A DNA stretch of 64,000 nucleotides from Pseudoalteromonas arctica A 37-1-2 (GCF_000238395.3 NZ_CP011025.1:2666001-2730000); one strand, 5' to 3'. Counted from the stretch's first letter, positions 46,598 through 57,193 are shown. Numbers and translations: made by a program. The notes: generated by a model from the letters alone, not told the origin.

Positions 46598-46951
46598 TTA
46601 TTCTTTTAAAGCTGCAACGACTGAAATTTCAACAAGCAGTGCATCACGTGCCATTTTAGCTTCTACGCAGGCACGTGCTGGTGCACAACCCTCGGTTACC
46701 CACGCATCCCATACTGCATTCATATCAGCAAAGTATTCCATGCTCTTTACATAAATAGTCGCGCTAAGCATATGTTCTTTTGAACTTCCCGCTTCATCAA
46801 GCAATGCCTCTACTTTATCAAGCATAGTTTGAGTTTGTTCTTTGATATCTTTTTGCGCGTCGGCGCATACCTGCCCACATAAATACACAGTGCCGTTATG
46901 TTTTACAATGCGGCTCATGCGCGCACCTGTTTGTAAACGTTCTATTGTCAT
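46598..46951 (-). CDS. RidA family protein (Rid group)
   Basis: 117 residues, YjgF/RidA fold. [16 protein letters not shown] start and [20 protein letters not shown] at the end include the conserved Arg used by imine deaminases. It may remove reactive enamines, but it is distant from RidA itself (more like the YoaB-type group). In a cluster with SDR and SixA. Confidence 0.87.
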   Translation of the reverse strand: MTIERLQTGARMSRIVKHNGTVYLCGQVCADAQKDIKEQTQTMLDKVEALLDEAGSSKEHMLSATIYVKSMEYFADMNAVWDAWVTEGCAPARACVEAKMARDALLVEISVVAALKE

Positions 46952-46975
46952 TTTACTTTACTCAATTATTTATAT

Positions 46976-47446
46976 TTAAACGTTTTCTGGGGCATTTATA
47001 CTTAAATAACTACTACGCTGGGTTTGCTCATCGTAACTAATAACAGCAACAGCACCCGTATTAAAAATGGGCATATTGCCAGGGCTTAATTGGTCCACTA
47101 AGTAACTTACAATAGGCATGTGTGCCACTATAAGCCATGTATTGCATTGGGGGTGCGTAGCAATAAGTGTTTCGATGTAGTCAGCAGCAATTTGAGGTTT
47201 GCCTTCGGGAATTATATCAGACGTGGTTTCGCTAAATTTAAATACGTTATTTTTAGCCACACCTGCAGCTGTTTGCTGTGCTCGAATGTAAGGACTAACT
47301 AACAGTGCATCAGGGTAATGTGCTTTACTGAGCCAAAGGCCCATTTTTTCAGCTTCATCATGCCCTGCTTGGGTTAAATTTCTACCTGCATCATCAGCCT
47401 GCATGGGTGTTGCTTCGCCGTGGCGCATTATTAGGATTGTTTTCAT
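46976..47446 (-). CDS. sixA: Phosphohistidine phosphatase SixA
   Basis: 156 residues, histidine phosphatase fold with RHG (IMRHGEATPM) and the second His in WLIVAHMPIVSYL. E. coli SixA dephosphorylates Hpt or PtsNTR histidines. It could act on the phosphorelay in this window, but that is only a family-based idea. Confidence 0.9.
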   Translation of the reverse strand: MKTILIMRHGEATPMQADDAGRNLTQAGHDEAEKMGLWLSKAHYPDALLVSPYIRAQQTAAGVAKNNVFKFSETTSDIIPEGKPQIAADYIETLIATHPQCNTWLIVAHMPIVSYLVDQLSPGNMPIFNTGAVAVISYDEQTQRSSYLSINAPENV

Positions 47447-47638
47447 AAAAAATCAACCGATTAAAGAATATAAAACAGTAGCCAGTTTGCCCGTTTGTCA
47501 GCTATATTAACAATATAAATCTATTTATTTCTAAAATAGTTCTTTCATGAGATTCAGGTAAATCTTTAAGCTGTACTTCGCTTTCCTGAAGCCATCATCT
47601 GTTGTTAACAAGTAAACGTTTAGTTTCAGGAGCATCAT

Positions 47639-50362
47639 TTGAATATCAGCCGCAATGATAACAGAGCATACCGCGCCTTTACACTGGACAATGGTCTAAA
47701 AGTACTATTAGTGCAAGATAAAGATTCTACAAAAGCGGCAGCATCAATGGCAGTTAACGCCGGACATTTTGACGACCCTCTTGATAGGCAAGGCCTAGCA
47801 CACTTTTTAGAGCACATGCTTTTTTTAGGCACTGACCAATACCCAGATTCAGGCAGTTTTAATAATTTTGTTTCGCAAGCTGGCGGCAACACCAATGCGT
47901 GGACCGGCACTGAGCATACCTGTTACTTTTTTGATATTAACAATCAAGAATTTGAACAAGCACTTACCCAATTTAGCCGTTTTTTTATTGCGCCACTTTT
48001 AAATTCAGCCGAAACAGAAAAAGAACGTAACGCAATTGAAGCCGAGTTTAAACTAAAAATAAAAGACGACGGTCGCCGTATTTATCAAGCCCATAAAGAA
48101 ACGGTAAATCCAGCTCATCCATTTGCTAAATTTTCTGTAGGAAACCTACAAACCTTAGCTGACAGAGAGCGCTGTATTAGTGATGAGCTTCGTGACTTTT
48201 TTAATAGCCAGTACCAAGCTCAGTGGATGACTTTAGTTATTTGCGCAAACGAAACACTAGATACACTACAAAGCTGGACTCAAACTTACTTTGGCGCAAT
48301 TAACGGCAACAAAAACCTTAAAAAGCCAGAGATCAGTGAGCCACTTTATCGCAAACAAGACATAGGAAAAATACTCCATATTGAGCCACATAAGCATATG
48401 CAAAAACTTATTATAAGTTTTGCTATGCCTAATATTGACGACTTTTATCGCCATAAAACAGTAAGTTTTATTGCCCACTTACTTGGCTATGAAGGCGCTG
48501 GTTCTCTTTATTCTATTTTAAAAGAGCAAGGCTGGATCAATGCACTTTCTGCTGGCGGTGGTATTAATGGCAGCAACTTTAAAGATTTTAATATTAGCTT
48601 AGCGCTTACCGATGAAGGTATTGAATACTTCGAAGACATTATTGAAATGGTGTTTGAATACATTTGCTTAATTAACGATAACACCGAAAAATTGCCACGC
48701 TTATACCAAGATAAAAAAAATCTATTACAAATAGCATTCGATAACCAAGAAAAGTCACGCCTGATTGATTGGGTCAGTAATTTAAGCATTAATATGCAGC
48801 ATTACGATGAAGCAAACTACGTGCAAGGCGACTATTTAATGGAAGGCTTTAAAAAAGCGACCCACGAAATGGCCATGCAGTGGTTAACGCCACATAATAT
48901 GCGCATCGTACTTATACATCCAGATGTAGAGCCTGAACATAAAACGGCATGGTACAACACACCATATAAAGTAGAACATATTTCACCTAGTTGGCTTGAT
49001 GCCCTTAGCGAGATAAATAAGCCGTTGAGCGAAATGCTGCTACCTACAGCTAATCCTTATTTAACAAAAGAAGTGGTGTTATTTGATGTCGTAAAACCAC
49101 AAACAAAACCCGAGTTATTAGTAAAAGAACCCGGTTTTGACTTTTGGTTTAAACAAGACAACACATTTCGTGTTGCTAAAGGCCATTTTTATTTGGCCAT
49201 GGATTCTGATTTTGCCGTAAAAGATGTAAAACATATGGCACTCACCCGCTTATTTACAGATTTATTTATGGATAGTGTGGGCGAGCAATTTTATCCAGCA
49301 GAACTTGCGGGACTTAGCTACCACTTAACCTCGCATCAAGGTGGATTAACTCTACATACCGCGGGGCTTTCATCTAGCCAGTTAGAGCTTGTTGATCAAT
49401 TAATAGATGCTTTATTTAATGTAGAGATCTGTGCAAAACGCTTTGCTGAATATAAAAAACAGCTTGTAAGGCATTGGCGCAATAGCAACCAAAACAAACC
49501 AGTCAGTGAGTTATTTAGCATTTTAGGCGCAAAAATAATGCCTTGGAACCCACAACCTGGGGAGCTTGCATCGGCATTAAAAAACACCTGTTTTCAGCAA
49601 TTTAATGAGTTCAGAACAGACTTTTTTAAAGCACTACATGTTGAATCATTTTTACATGGTAACTGGCAGCAAAGTGATGCAATAGCCTTTCAAAAAAAGG
49701 TCGCAAATCACTTAAAAAACGCAACCATAATTGAAGATTTAAGACGCCCTCTTTTTGAAATTAAAAAAGTAACTCGCTACGAGTTAGAGCTTCCTTGTAA
49801 CGACCATGCAATGGTTATTTACTATCAAGCGCAAACGGATTGCGTGGCCGAAAAAGTAAAAATGATGGCGTTAAATCATTTAATTAATCAAGATTACTTT
49901 AATGAATTACGAACTACACAGCAACTTGGCTACTTAGTAGGCGCAGGTTATGCACCATTTAATACGCGTGCTGGTATAGCATTTTATGTGCAGTCACCTA
50001 AGTTTGATGCAAAAACTTTATTGCATCGACATAACCGTTTTATTAAAAACTACCTTGATAACATTGATGCACTTGATGAAAACGATTGGCAACAGCAAAA
50101 ACACGGCCTTAGTACTCATATTGCAGAAAAAGATAAAAACCTGCGCCTACGCTCACAACGGTTATGGCTTGCTATTGGTAACAGAGATCATGAATTTCAT
50201 ATGCAACAACGACTTTTAGATGCCTTAAATGCGCTAACCCTAAAAGAACTAAAAGTTTATGCACTAAGCCTATTTGATGATAATAGACCAAGATATGAGC
50301 TTTTAAGCTCGGCAAAAGTCAATAAATCTCAAAATATGCCCGTTTACTCTCAATCTCTTTGA
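47639..50362 (+). CDS. M16 insulinase-family zinc peptidase
   Basis: 907 residues, similar to protease III/insulysin. Inverted zinc motif HxxEH in LAHFLEHMLFLGTDQYP, with the third ligand Glu in ERNAIEAEFKLK; GGNTNAWTGTEHTCYFFDIN is typical of the family. An inactive second half follows, with LRTTQQLGYLVGAGY. No signal peptide, so probably cytoplasmic, unlike E. coli PtrA. The start is TTG at 47639, preceded by AGGAG. Confidence 0.93.
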   Translation: MNISRNDNRAYRAFTLDNGLKVLLVQDKDSTKAAASMAVNAGHFDDPLDRQGLAHFLEHMLFLGTDQYPDSGSFNNFVSQAGGNTNAWTGTEHTCYFFDINNQEFEQALTQFSRFFIAPLLNSAETEKERNAIEAEFKLKIKDDGRRIYQAHKETVNPAHPFAKFSVGNLQTLADRERCISDELRDFFNSQYQAQWMTLVICANETLDTLQSWTQTYFGAINGNKNLKKPEISEPLYRKQDIGKILHIEPHKHMQKLIISFAMPNIDDFYRHKTVSFIAHLLGYEGAGSLYSILKEQGWINALSAGGGINGSNFKDFNISLALTDEGIEYFEDIIEMVFEYICLINDNTEKLPRLYQDKKNLLQIAFDNQEKSRLIDWVSNLSINMQHYDEANYVQGDYLMEGFKKATHEMAMQWLTPHNMRIVLIHPDVEPEHKTAWYNTPYKVEHISPSWLDALSEINKPLSEMLLPTANPYLTKEVVLFDVVKPQTKPELLVKEPGFDFWFKQDNTFRVAKGHFYLAMDSDFAVKDVKHMALTRLFTDLFMDSVGEQFYPAELAGLSYHLTSHQGGLTLHTAGLSSSQLELVDQLIDALFNVEICAKRFAEYKKQLVRHWRNSNQNKPVSELFSILGAKIMPWNPQPGELASALKNTCFQQFNEFRTDFFKALHVESFLHGNWQQSDAIAFQKKVANHLKNATIIEDLRRPLFEIKKVTRYELELPCNDHAMVIYYQAQTDCVAEKVKMMALNHLINQDYFNELRTTQQLGYLVGAGYAPFNTRAGIAFYVQSPKFDAKTLLHRHNRFIKNYLDNIDALDENDWQQQKHGLSTHIAEKDKNLRLRSQRLWLAIGNRDHEFHMQQRLLDALNALTLKELKVYALSLFDDNRPRYELLSSAKVNKSQNMPVYSQSL

Positions 50363-50416
50363 CACTAGGTTTAGCTTGTTTTAAATTATCATTTGTAAAT
50401 TAGAAGTAATAAAAAA

Positions 50417-52669
50417 ATGATAAAAATAATAATAAAACTAAGCATGCTTGTAGTACTTGCTTACTCATTTGAGCTTTTTGCCTTTGAGTCATCATTTAAT
50501 TACAACTCCGACAATATACTTATACTAGCAAGCGCCATTATAGCGCTTGCTTTGCCCTATCTGTTATTTGTAATCCACAAACTTAGACGCTCACGCCGCC
50601 AACTCCGCCTTTCGGAAAAACGCCTTAAAAGTACTGTAGAAGGTAGCGGCGATACACTTTGGGACTGGAACATAAAAACAGGCGAAGTTATTCGTATTAA
50701 CGATAAGTACTTAATGGATTCGACTACCTTAATGGGGTTTCCGCCAAACAAAGGCCTTATTCACCCTCACGATATTAATAACGTTGAGCACTTGTTAAAA
50801 GTACACTTTGCAGAGCAATCTGCTTTTTTTGAAGCCACCTACCGAATCAAAGATACATTTGGTCGTTGGCATTGGGTACTCGATCGCGGAAAAATAATTG
50901 AAAAAGACGCCAACTTATCACCCCTTAGAATGACAGGTACTGTTCGCGATATATCACAGTTAAAATCAACGGAAGAGCGCTTAAACCTTTTTGCTAAATG
51001 TGTTGAATCACTCACTGACGCCTTAGCAATTTACGATAAAAACTTTAAACTGGTTGATATAAACCCGAGTTTTTTAACCTTGTTTGGTGGCGTACGCGAG
51101 CAATACTTAGGAAAAGATTTCAACCTATCTGGGTATGAACCAAGCTACACAAACAGAATTATTGAAATAGTAAAAGAGCGCGAACATATCCAACAAGAAG
51201 TGAAGCTTCGTAATAGTGAGCGTGTTTTATTGCCTATAGAAATATCGATAGATGAAATTAAAAACGATCAAAATCAAATAACTAATTATGTCGTTGTTTA
51301 TTCAGATTTAACAGAGCGTAAAAAAGCCGAATCGCAGTTACATAATTTATCGAATCGAGATCGCACAACTAGTCTGCCTAACCGAAATTTATTTTTTACT
51401 GATTTGCAAAAGCTAGTAAAGCTCAACTCGCATCACGCCTTGCTTGTATTCGATTTAGATAACTTTAAAAAAATAAATGACTCGTTAGGGCATCAACTAG
51501 GTGACAGCTTGTTAGCTAAACTAGCAATGCGCTTAAATAAACTAACCCGCGAAAATGATGTATTTTATCGTTTAGGCGGCGATGAGTTTGCTCTTGTAAT
51601 GTCTGACACTAACGACATACATGTAATTACACGTATGGCAAAACAGTTTTTAGCAGCCATTGCTACACCATTTAAAATGGCTGGCCACGAACTGGCAATC
51701 ACCTCAAGTGTAGGCATTGTATTATTTCCAGAAGACGGTAATACGCCTGAACTGCTCCTAAAAAATGCAGATACCGCGATGTATCATGCTAAAAAGAAAG
51801 GTAATAGCTACCTATTTTTTAACGACACGATGAACCGTCAAGCCGTTAAACGACTGCAAATAGAAAACCTTATGCGCTTTGGTTTAAAAGAAGATCATTT
51901 TGAAGTGTACTATCAACCAAAAATGAATATTCGAACAGGCAAGCTAACCGGAATGGAAGCATTAGTGCGCTTTATTACACCCAAAAAGGGCATTATTAGC
52001 CCAGGCGTTTTTATACCCATAGCCGAGGAAACGGGCCAAATAATTGAAATTGGCGAAGTTGTATTAAACAAAGCCTGCAGAGACGTAAAAGAATGGCTAG
52101 ATAGCGGTTTATTTAGCGGCCGAGTAGCTGTCAACTTATCAGCAAAGCAATTTAGCCTCCCCGATTTAACTTCTCGTATTGACGTTATTTTGCAAAAAAA
52201 CGAATTACCTTCTTACTTTTTAGAGCTTGAAATAACAGAAGGTACTGTAATGGACGACCCTAAAGAAGCCATTGCAATTATGCGTTCGTTAAGTGCCCGA
52301 GGTATTCATTTAGCAATGGATGATTTTGGTACTGGTTATTCATCATTAGCGTATTTAAAGCAATTTCCGCTTAATACACTTAAAGTAGATAAAGCATTTA
52401 TAGATGACATGACCAACGAACGTGGGCGTAATATGGTCGACTCAATAGTCACTATTGCGCATAACCTTGATTTGCATGTAGTTGCTGAAGGTGTAGAACA
52501 AGCTCATCAAATTGATATACTTAAAAAGCTTAATTGCGAAACAGTACAAGGTTATTACTATTCTAAGCCACTATCAAAAAGTGAATTTACTGATTTTTTA
52601 AAGCAGCAACACACTAAAGCAGCCCCAAGCTTAATTAGAAAAAATAAAAATGTGGCGTCGATAAATTAA
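50417..52669 (+). CDS. PAS-PAS-GGDEF-EAL membrane signalling protein
   Basis: 750 residues. Two N-terminal hydrophobic segments, then two PAS domains (about 75-185 and 195-310), GGDEF with an intact RLGGDEFALVM (about 315-475), and EAL with MEALVRF, ELEITEGTVM, MDDFGTGYSSL and VVAEGVEQ. Both domains keep their catalytic signatures, so it may make or break c-di-GMP. A single gene 54 bp after the M16 peptidase. Confidence 0.93.
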   Translation: MIKIIIKLSMLVVLAYSFELFAFESSFNYNSDNILILASAIIALALPYLLFVIHKLRRSRRQLRLSEKRLKSTVEGSGDTLWDWNIKTGEVIRINDKYLMDSTTLMGFPPNKGLIHPHDINNVEHLLKVHFAEQSAFFEATYRIKDTFGRWHWVLDRGKIIEKDANLSPLRMTGTVRDISQLKSTEERLNLFAKCVESLTDALAIYDKNFKLVDINPSFLTLFGGVREQYLGKDFNLSGYEPSYTNRIIEIVKEREHIQQEVKLRNSERVLLPIEISIDEIKNDQNQITNYVVVYSDLTERKKAESQLHNLSNRDRTTSLPNRNLFFTDLQKLVKLNSHHALLVFDLDNFKKINDSLGHQLGDSLLAKLAMRLNKLTRENDVFYRLGGDEFALVMSDTNDIHVITRMAKQFLAAIATPFKMAGHELAITSSVGIVLFPEDGNTPELLLKNADTAMYHAKKKGNSYLFFNDTMNRQAVKRLQIENLMRFGLKEDHFEVYYQPKMNIRTGKLTGMEALVRFITPKKGIISPGVFIPIAEETGQIIEIGEVVLNKACRDVKEWLDSGLFSGRVAVNLSAKQFSLPDLTSRIDVILQKNELPSYFLELEITEGTVMDDPKEAIAIMRSLSARGIHLAMDDFGTGYSSLAYLKQFPLNTLKVDKAFIDDMTNERGRNMVDSIVTIAHNLDLHVVAEGVEQAHQIDILKKLNCETVQGYYYSKPLSKSEFTDFLKQQHTKAAPSLIRKNKNVASIN

Positions 52670-52860
52670 GGGCGCCATATACACGCATTTATACCTACAT
52701 TTCTAACTAAAGCACGACGATAATGTAGATTAAATAAGCACCAGGCCACAGGCCCAAGTAAACCGCCTAAAATAAGCCATCGCTTAATTGGCATACCTTT
52801 TTTAATGGCTTCTAAATACATTAAAGCTATAAATATACTGCTTAGTAAAACTATAAACAA
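52666..52860 (-). CDS. Small membrane protein, unknown
   Basis: 64 residues with two hydrophobic segments (about 1-17 and 28-46, RWLILGGLLGPVAWCLFNLH) and a basic tail. It overlaps the end of the GGDEF-EAL gene tail to tail by 4 bp. The hydrophobicity pattern and GGLLGPVAW are reminiscent of small conserved membrane proteins, but the family is not identified. Confidence 0.55.
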   Translation of the reverse strand: MFIVLLSSIFIALMYLEAIKKGMPIKRWLILGGLLGPVAWCLFNLHYRRALVRNVGINACIWRP

Positions 52861-52949
52861 AATTACCCTTTAAAGTTGCTCAAAAATACGGCACTTATTC
52901 TAACGCTAACGTGATTAAATTTAAAGCAACAAATCCCCCGCGTGCACAA

Positions 52950-52984
52950 AAAAGCCGAATCTGTTAAACACAGATTCGGCTTTT
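52950..52984 (-). terminator. Terminator, probably of efpL
   Basis: AAAAGCCGAATCTG / CAGATTCGGCTTTT, a perfect 14-bp stem with a 7-nt loop. In the minus direction it lies 229 bp past the efpL stop, separated from it by the 207-bp repeat element. Confidence 0.85.
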
Positions 52985-52998
52985 AAAATTATAATTTA

Positions 52999-53205
52999 TA
53001 CCAATCTGCTTATATATGGGGTCTATTTAACGTTAAGAAAATTACGCTAGAACTAGGCAAAAGTTTTTATATCTAGTTGTTCTCGGCAATTGCTCCCTGC
53101 ATTGCTCTACCTCCTGCATCCATGCAGTCGTAAATAAAAAACTTTTAACGACGTTATAGTGCAATTTAATTCGTTAAATTGATCAAAGATTTATGCAGGT
53201 TGGTA
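52999..53205. repeat. 207-bp inverted-repeat element between efpL and its terminator
   Basis: Ends TACCAATCTGCTTATAT and, read inward from the right, TACCAACCTGCATAAAT. No coding frame. A palindromic-ended, gene-free unit of this kind looks like a MITE-like element. It is unrelated to the 270-bp family. Confidence 0.7.
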
Positions 53206-53212
53206 TTACAAG

Positions 53213-53785
53213 TTACTTTTCAGCACGACCCATAAATTTGTGTTCAACAGTATTAATACGGATACGGTCACCTGTTGAAATATGCTCTGGCACAGAAATA
53301 TTTAAGCCAGTAGACATACGTGCAGGTTTTGAACGAGCACTCGCAGATGCACCTTTGATAGATGGGTCTGTTTCTTCAACAACAAGTTCAACACTTGACG
53401 GTAAATCAAGCCCTACTGGCGCGCCATCAATAACAATTACGTGTACGCCTTGTGTTTCTTCATTAACAAATAAAATTTCTTCGCTAATAGCATCTTTGCT
53501 TAAGTTATAAGGCGTGTAATCTTCATTATCCATGAACACATACTCGTCACCATCAATGTACGATAGCATTACTTCACGGCGTGTTAAATCAGCCAGCGTT
53601 AGCATGTCACTGTCTTTGAATGTTTCGTCAACTTTACCACCGGTTACCACATCGTATAAACGCATACGGTATAAACTACCACCAGCACGACCTTGCGGCA
53701 CAGAGCGCACAATATCTTTTACAACTAAAACGCGGCCATTGAAGTCAATAGCAGTACCTTTTTTAACATCACTCGCCTTTGGCAT
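53213..53785 (-). CDS. efpL: EF-P-like factor EfpL (YeiP)
   Basis: 190 residues, three-domain EF-P fold. It is a YeiP-type paralogue, not [23 protein letters not shown] opens it, the domain-I loop carries Arg33 (SVPQGRAGG) where EF-P has a modified Lys, and [18 protein letters not shown] sequence is typical. It relieves ribosome stalling at certain polyproline motifs. It would not be a substrate for EpmC hydroxylation. Confidence 0.94.
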   Translation of the reverse strand: MPKASDVKKGTAIDFNGRVLVVKDIVRSVPQGRAGGSLYRMRLYDVVTGGKVDETFKDSDMLTLADLTRREVMLSYIDGDEYVFMDNEDYTPYNLSKDAISEEILFVNEETQGVHVIVIDGAPVGLDLPSSVELVVEETDPSIKGASASARSKPARMSTGLNISVPEHISTGDRIRINTVEHKFMGRAEK

Positions 53786-53979
53786 GTGTGAATTCCTATT
53801 ATTTTTTTGATTGCCAGAAACATACCACGAACTGGATTTTGTTCAACTAAAATTACGTTGGTTTTACGCTACATGTTGTATTAGCTTGTAAAATTTTAAT
53901 TTATACTAAAATACATATAATCAAATGTGAAAAAAACTGCTATGGTAGCTTTACCGAGTATGACTTCAAGGAATGGATC

Positions 53980-54366
53980 ATGGACCAGAAAAAAGTACAT
54001 GAGTATTTAGTTAAAAAACCACTTGTTCAGGTTACAAAACCATTTGCGCAAGAGGTTGATGTATATAAAGTGAATCATAAAATGTTTGCGACTCTTGCTA
54101 TTGGCAATGACGGTCAAACTAATGATGATGGTGAGGTTATTTGGTGGCTTAACTTAAAGTGCGATCCTGATGAAGCAATATCATTGCGTGATATTTTCCC
54201 GGCAGTGATCCCTGGTTACCATATGAATAAACGCTTATGGAACACAGTAATTTTAGACGGCACAATTCCACAAGGTGAAATTGAGAGAATGATTGATAAC
54301 TCATTTAATTTAGTCGTAGAAAACATGCCAGAAAAAGACCGAAAAGCTATTTCACTTCACTTGTAA
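53980..54366 (+). CDS. MmcQ/YjbR family protein
   Basis: 128 residues. VTKPFAQEVDVYKVNHKMFA, WWLNLKCDPDEAISLRD, and GYHMNKRLWNTVILDGTIP are typical of the family (double-wing fold, possibly DNA-binding). Function unknown. The ATG follows AAGGA at good spacing. A single gene. Confidence 0.9.
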   Translation: MDQKKVHEYLVKKPLVQVTKPFAQEVDVYKVNHKMFATLAIGNDGQTNDDGEVIWWLNLKCDPDEAISLRDIFPAVIPGYHMNKRLWNTVILDGTIPQGEIERMIDNSFNLVVENMPEKDRKAISLHL

Positions 54367-54370
54367 ACAC

Positions 54371-54400
54371 TTTTTGGGCTAGGCTACTAGCCCATTAAAA
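54371..54400. terminator. Bidirectional terminator
   Basis: TGGGCTA / TAGCCCA hairpin with a 6-nt loop between two converging genes, with T's on the left and A's on the right. Confidence 0.6.
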
Positions 54401-54402
54401 CC

Positions 54403-54912
54403 CTACACCTTAAGCGTATAAATTAAATCGTCATATAACTTTTCACCTATTGTATGCACTTTAAAAAGTGTATCTGTATGGGTTAAACCGCACTTACCAA
54501 GCACCTTTTCAGAACCAATATTGCCACGCGTTACGACTGCTTTAAACTGCCTAATACCACATTCTTTCCAAGCCCAGTCAATCACAGCTCTTAGGGATTC
54601 TGTCGCGTAGCCTTTATTAAAATACTCTGGCAGTAATAAATAACCAAGCTCCGCGGTTTCTCCGTCATAGGCAAAACCTGTAACACCCACAGGTTGTTTT
54701 GTTTGATTATTAATAATGAGTAAACACAGGGGATGACGTGATTTAGCATTCCACTTAGGCAAGCGTATCTCAAAGCGGTTTCTTACCAGTGACTCCATTG
54801 GCATATCAAAACAAAACTTAAGGACTTGAGGATCGCGATGAAGCGCTAGAAAAAGAGGCCAATCAGATTCTTCCATTTGGTACATGCTCAATCTTTGTGT
54901 AAATAATGTCAT
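54403..54912 (-). CDS. GNAT acetyltransferase (RimJ/RimL-like)
   Basis: Start at ATG 54912 (MTLFTQRLSMYQMEESDWPL), 4 bp after GAGGAG; 169 residues. Acetyl-CoA site near ELGYLLLPEYFNKGYATESL and the C-terminal NIGSEKVLGKCGL are the family pattern. It probably acetylates an amine, but the acceptor is unknown. Confidence 0.88.
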   Translation of the reverse strand: MTLFTQRLSMYQMEESDWPLFLALHRDPQVLKFCFDMPMESLVRNRFEIRLPKWNAKSRHPLCLLIINNQTKQPVGVTGFAYDGETAELGYLLLPEYFNKGYATESLRAVIDWAWKECGIRQFKAVVTRGNIGSEKVLGKCGLTHTDTLFKVHTIGEKLYDDLIYTLKV

Positions 54913-54941
54913 TAAGCTCCTCATTTATTTATAAAAACTAT

Positions 54942-54971
54942 AAAAAAACCGCATTTAAATGCGGTTTTTTT
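54942..54971 (-). terminator. Terminator of fadIJ
   Basis: ACCGCATTTAAATGCGGT with A- and T-runs, 14 bp past the fadJ stop. Confidence 0.88.
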
Positions 54972-54985
54972 AGATAGCAGAAACT

Positions 54986-57193
54986 TTATTCTTTCGTTTC
55001 AATCTCTTTAATAACTTCAGGCTCAGTTACACTTTGCTCTTGTGACTCAGTGCTTTGTACTTCAGGAGCTACAACCTCAACATGTGTTGCGTTATAAAAA
55101 GTAGCACCAGAGCTTGCCATAGTTACCAGTGATTCACATGGTGCAAAGTTAGCATCGCTGTTAGCTAATGTAGACATATCAGAGCTTATTTTACTTGCGC
55201 CTAATTTATCCATATAGCTAAACGGGCCACCTAAAAATGGTGGAAAACCAATACCAAATATTGCACCAATGTCGCCATCACGTGGGCTGGCAATAATGCC
55301 ATCATCTAAACAGCGTACTGCTTCGTTAAGCATTTGCGATACACAACGCTTAGCAATTTCGCTCTTGTTTAAACGTGGAGCCGGGGTAACACCCAATAGT
55401 TCGTAAACTGACTCATCAACCTTTTTGCCTTTTTTATCGTATTCATAAAAACCACGACCAGACTTACGGCCAAGGCGTTTTGAATCAATCATACGCATAA
55501 ATGCATCAGGGCCTTTAAAACGCTCGCCTAATTCTTTTTCAAGAATTGGGGCAATTTTAGAGCCAATATCAATACCTACTTCATCAAGTAGAGCCAGCGG
55601 GCCTACCGGAAAACCGAACTCAACAAGCGCTGCATCAATCTTTTCAATTGGCTCGCCTGCAAGCATCAAATTAGCAGCTTCGTTTAAGTAAGGCGCTAAA
55701 ATACGGTTGACGTAAAAACCGGCCATGTCTTTTACAACAATTGGCGTTTTACCTTGCTTACGTGCAAAGTTAACAACGCGGGCAATGGTCTCTTGAGACG
55801 TACCTTCGTGTGGAATAATTTCCACTAATGGCATTTTTTCCACTGGTGAAAAGTAATGCAAGCCAATTACATTTTCAGGACGTGCTGCCTGCGCTGCAAT
55901 TTGCGATATTGGTAATGATGACGTGTTACTTGCAAAAATTGTATTTGCTTGGCATTGCTGCTCTACGTCTGCAACCATACCTTGCTTAAGTGCAAGATCT
56001 TCAAACACCGCTTCTATTACTAAATCAATGTGTTTAAAGCCACTGTAGTCAGTTGTACCTGTAATACGGTTCATCGTTAACTGCACATCAGCTTTAGACA
56101 TAATACGACGCTTAAGGCGCTTGTCTAAAATTTTATAGGTGTAGCTCATTGCATTACTAATGCCCTGCTCTGCTACATCTTTAATACGTACCGGTACTTT
56201 AGCTTTAACAGCACTTACGTGCGCAATGCCTGCGCCCATTAGTCCACCACCTAAAACAGCAGTTTTGCTTATTGCGGGTGCGTCATCATTGCGCCACTCT
56301 TTTTTCATTTCAGTGGTTGCAAAGAAAATACCGCGAAGCGCTTTCGATTCGTCACTCATTACAAGTGTTGCAAAGCTTTCAGCTTCTGTTTTATACGCTT
56401 TTAGCTCATCAAGCTCTACACTAGCTCGCACTGCTTTAATAATAGCTAGTGGTGCTGGGTAGTGCCCGCCCGTTTTTTTAAGTACGTTTTCTTTTGCTTT
56501 TTTAAAGATAAAGTTACGACCAAACGGGTTTGACTCTAGTAATTTACTAATATTGTCGAGCTTTGGCTCTTTTGCTTGTGGCTTTTTCTTAGTCGCAAAT
56601 TCTTTTGCAACTTTTAGCAGCACACTGTGCGGTACACAGTCATCAAGCACACCTGCTTTTTTAGCTTGCTTAGGGCGAATCTGTTTACCTGTTAGCATCC
56701 ACTCTAGTGCTTTTTGAATACCAACAATTTTAGTTAAGCGTTGGGTGCCGCCGCCACCAGGAAGTAAACCAAGTTGCACTTCTGGTAAGCCAATTTTTGT
56801 TAAATCACTGTCGGTACCAACACGGTAATCACATGCTAAAGCAAACTCTAAACCACCGCCTAATGCAGCGCCATGAATCGCACTTACTGTTGTGTATGGC
56901 AGTTTTGTCATATCAAAAAACGCTTGATGACATAGCTCGCTAATAGCTAAAGCATCTTCACGCTTTTGAACACTATCGAGCATTTTCACATCGGCGCCAG
57001 CAATAAAGTTATCGCTTTTTCCGCTTATAAATACCATGCCTTTTACATTTTGCGACTTAGCGTCTTCTAGTAATGCTTTTAAATCATCGGCAAAACTACT
57101 GCGCAGGGTATTCATTTTCTCGCCCGGCACATCAATCGTTACCACGGCAATTTTATTTTCATCTACCGCTAAATTAAATACTGAATCTGTCAT
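54986..57193 (-). CDS. fadJ: Fatty acid oxidation complex alpha subunit FadJ
   Basis: Start at ATG 57193 ([15 protein letters not shown]); 735 residues. N-terminal enoyl-CoA hydratase (about 1-190; GADVKML, HGAALGGGLEFALACDYRVG), then 3-hydroxyacyl-CoA dehydrogenase with NAD site VLGGGLMGAGIAHV (about 315) and its C-terminal domain. The last 40 residues are a Gln/Glu/Val-rich extension. The start codon overlaps the fadI stop by one base (TAATG), so it is translationally coupled. Confidence 0.96.
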   Translation of the reverse strand: MTDSVFNLAVDENKIAVVTIDVPGEKMNTLRSSFADDLKALLEDAKSQNVKGMVFISGKSDNFIAGADVKMLDSVQKREDALAISELCHQAFFDMTKLPYTTVSAIHGAALGGGLEFALACDYRVGTDSDLTKIGLPEVQLGLLPGGGGTQRLTKIVGIQKALEWMLTGKQIRPKQAKKAGVLDDCVPHSVLLKVAKEFATKKKPQAKEPKLDNISKLLESNPFGRNFIFKKAKENVLKKTGGHYPAPLAIIKAVRASVELDELKAYKTEAESFATLVMSDESKALRGIFFATTEMKKEWRNDDAPAISKTAVLGGGLMGAGIAHVSAVKAKVPVRIKDVAEQGISNAMSYTYKILDKRLKRRIMSKADVQLTMNRITGTTDYSGFKHIDLVIEAVFEDLALKQGMVADVEQQCQANTIFASNTSSLPISQIAAQAARPENVIGLHYFSPVEKMPLVEIIPHEGTSQETIARVVNFARKQGKTPIVVKDMAGFYVNRILAPYLNEAANLMLAGEPIEKIDAALVEFGFPVGPLALLDEVGIDIGSKIAPILEKELGERFKGPDAFMRMIDSKRLGRKSGRGFYEYDKKGKKVDESVYELLGVTPAPRLNKSEIAKRCVSQMLNEAVRCLDDGIIASPRDGDIGAIFGIGFPPFLGGPFSYMDKLGASKISSDMSTLANSDANFAPCESLVTMASSGATFYNATHVEVVAPEVQSTESQEQSVTEPEVIKEIETKE

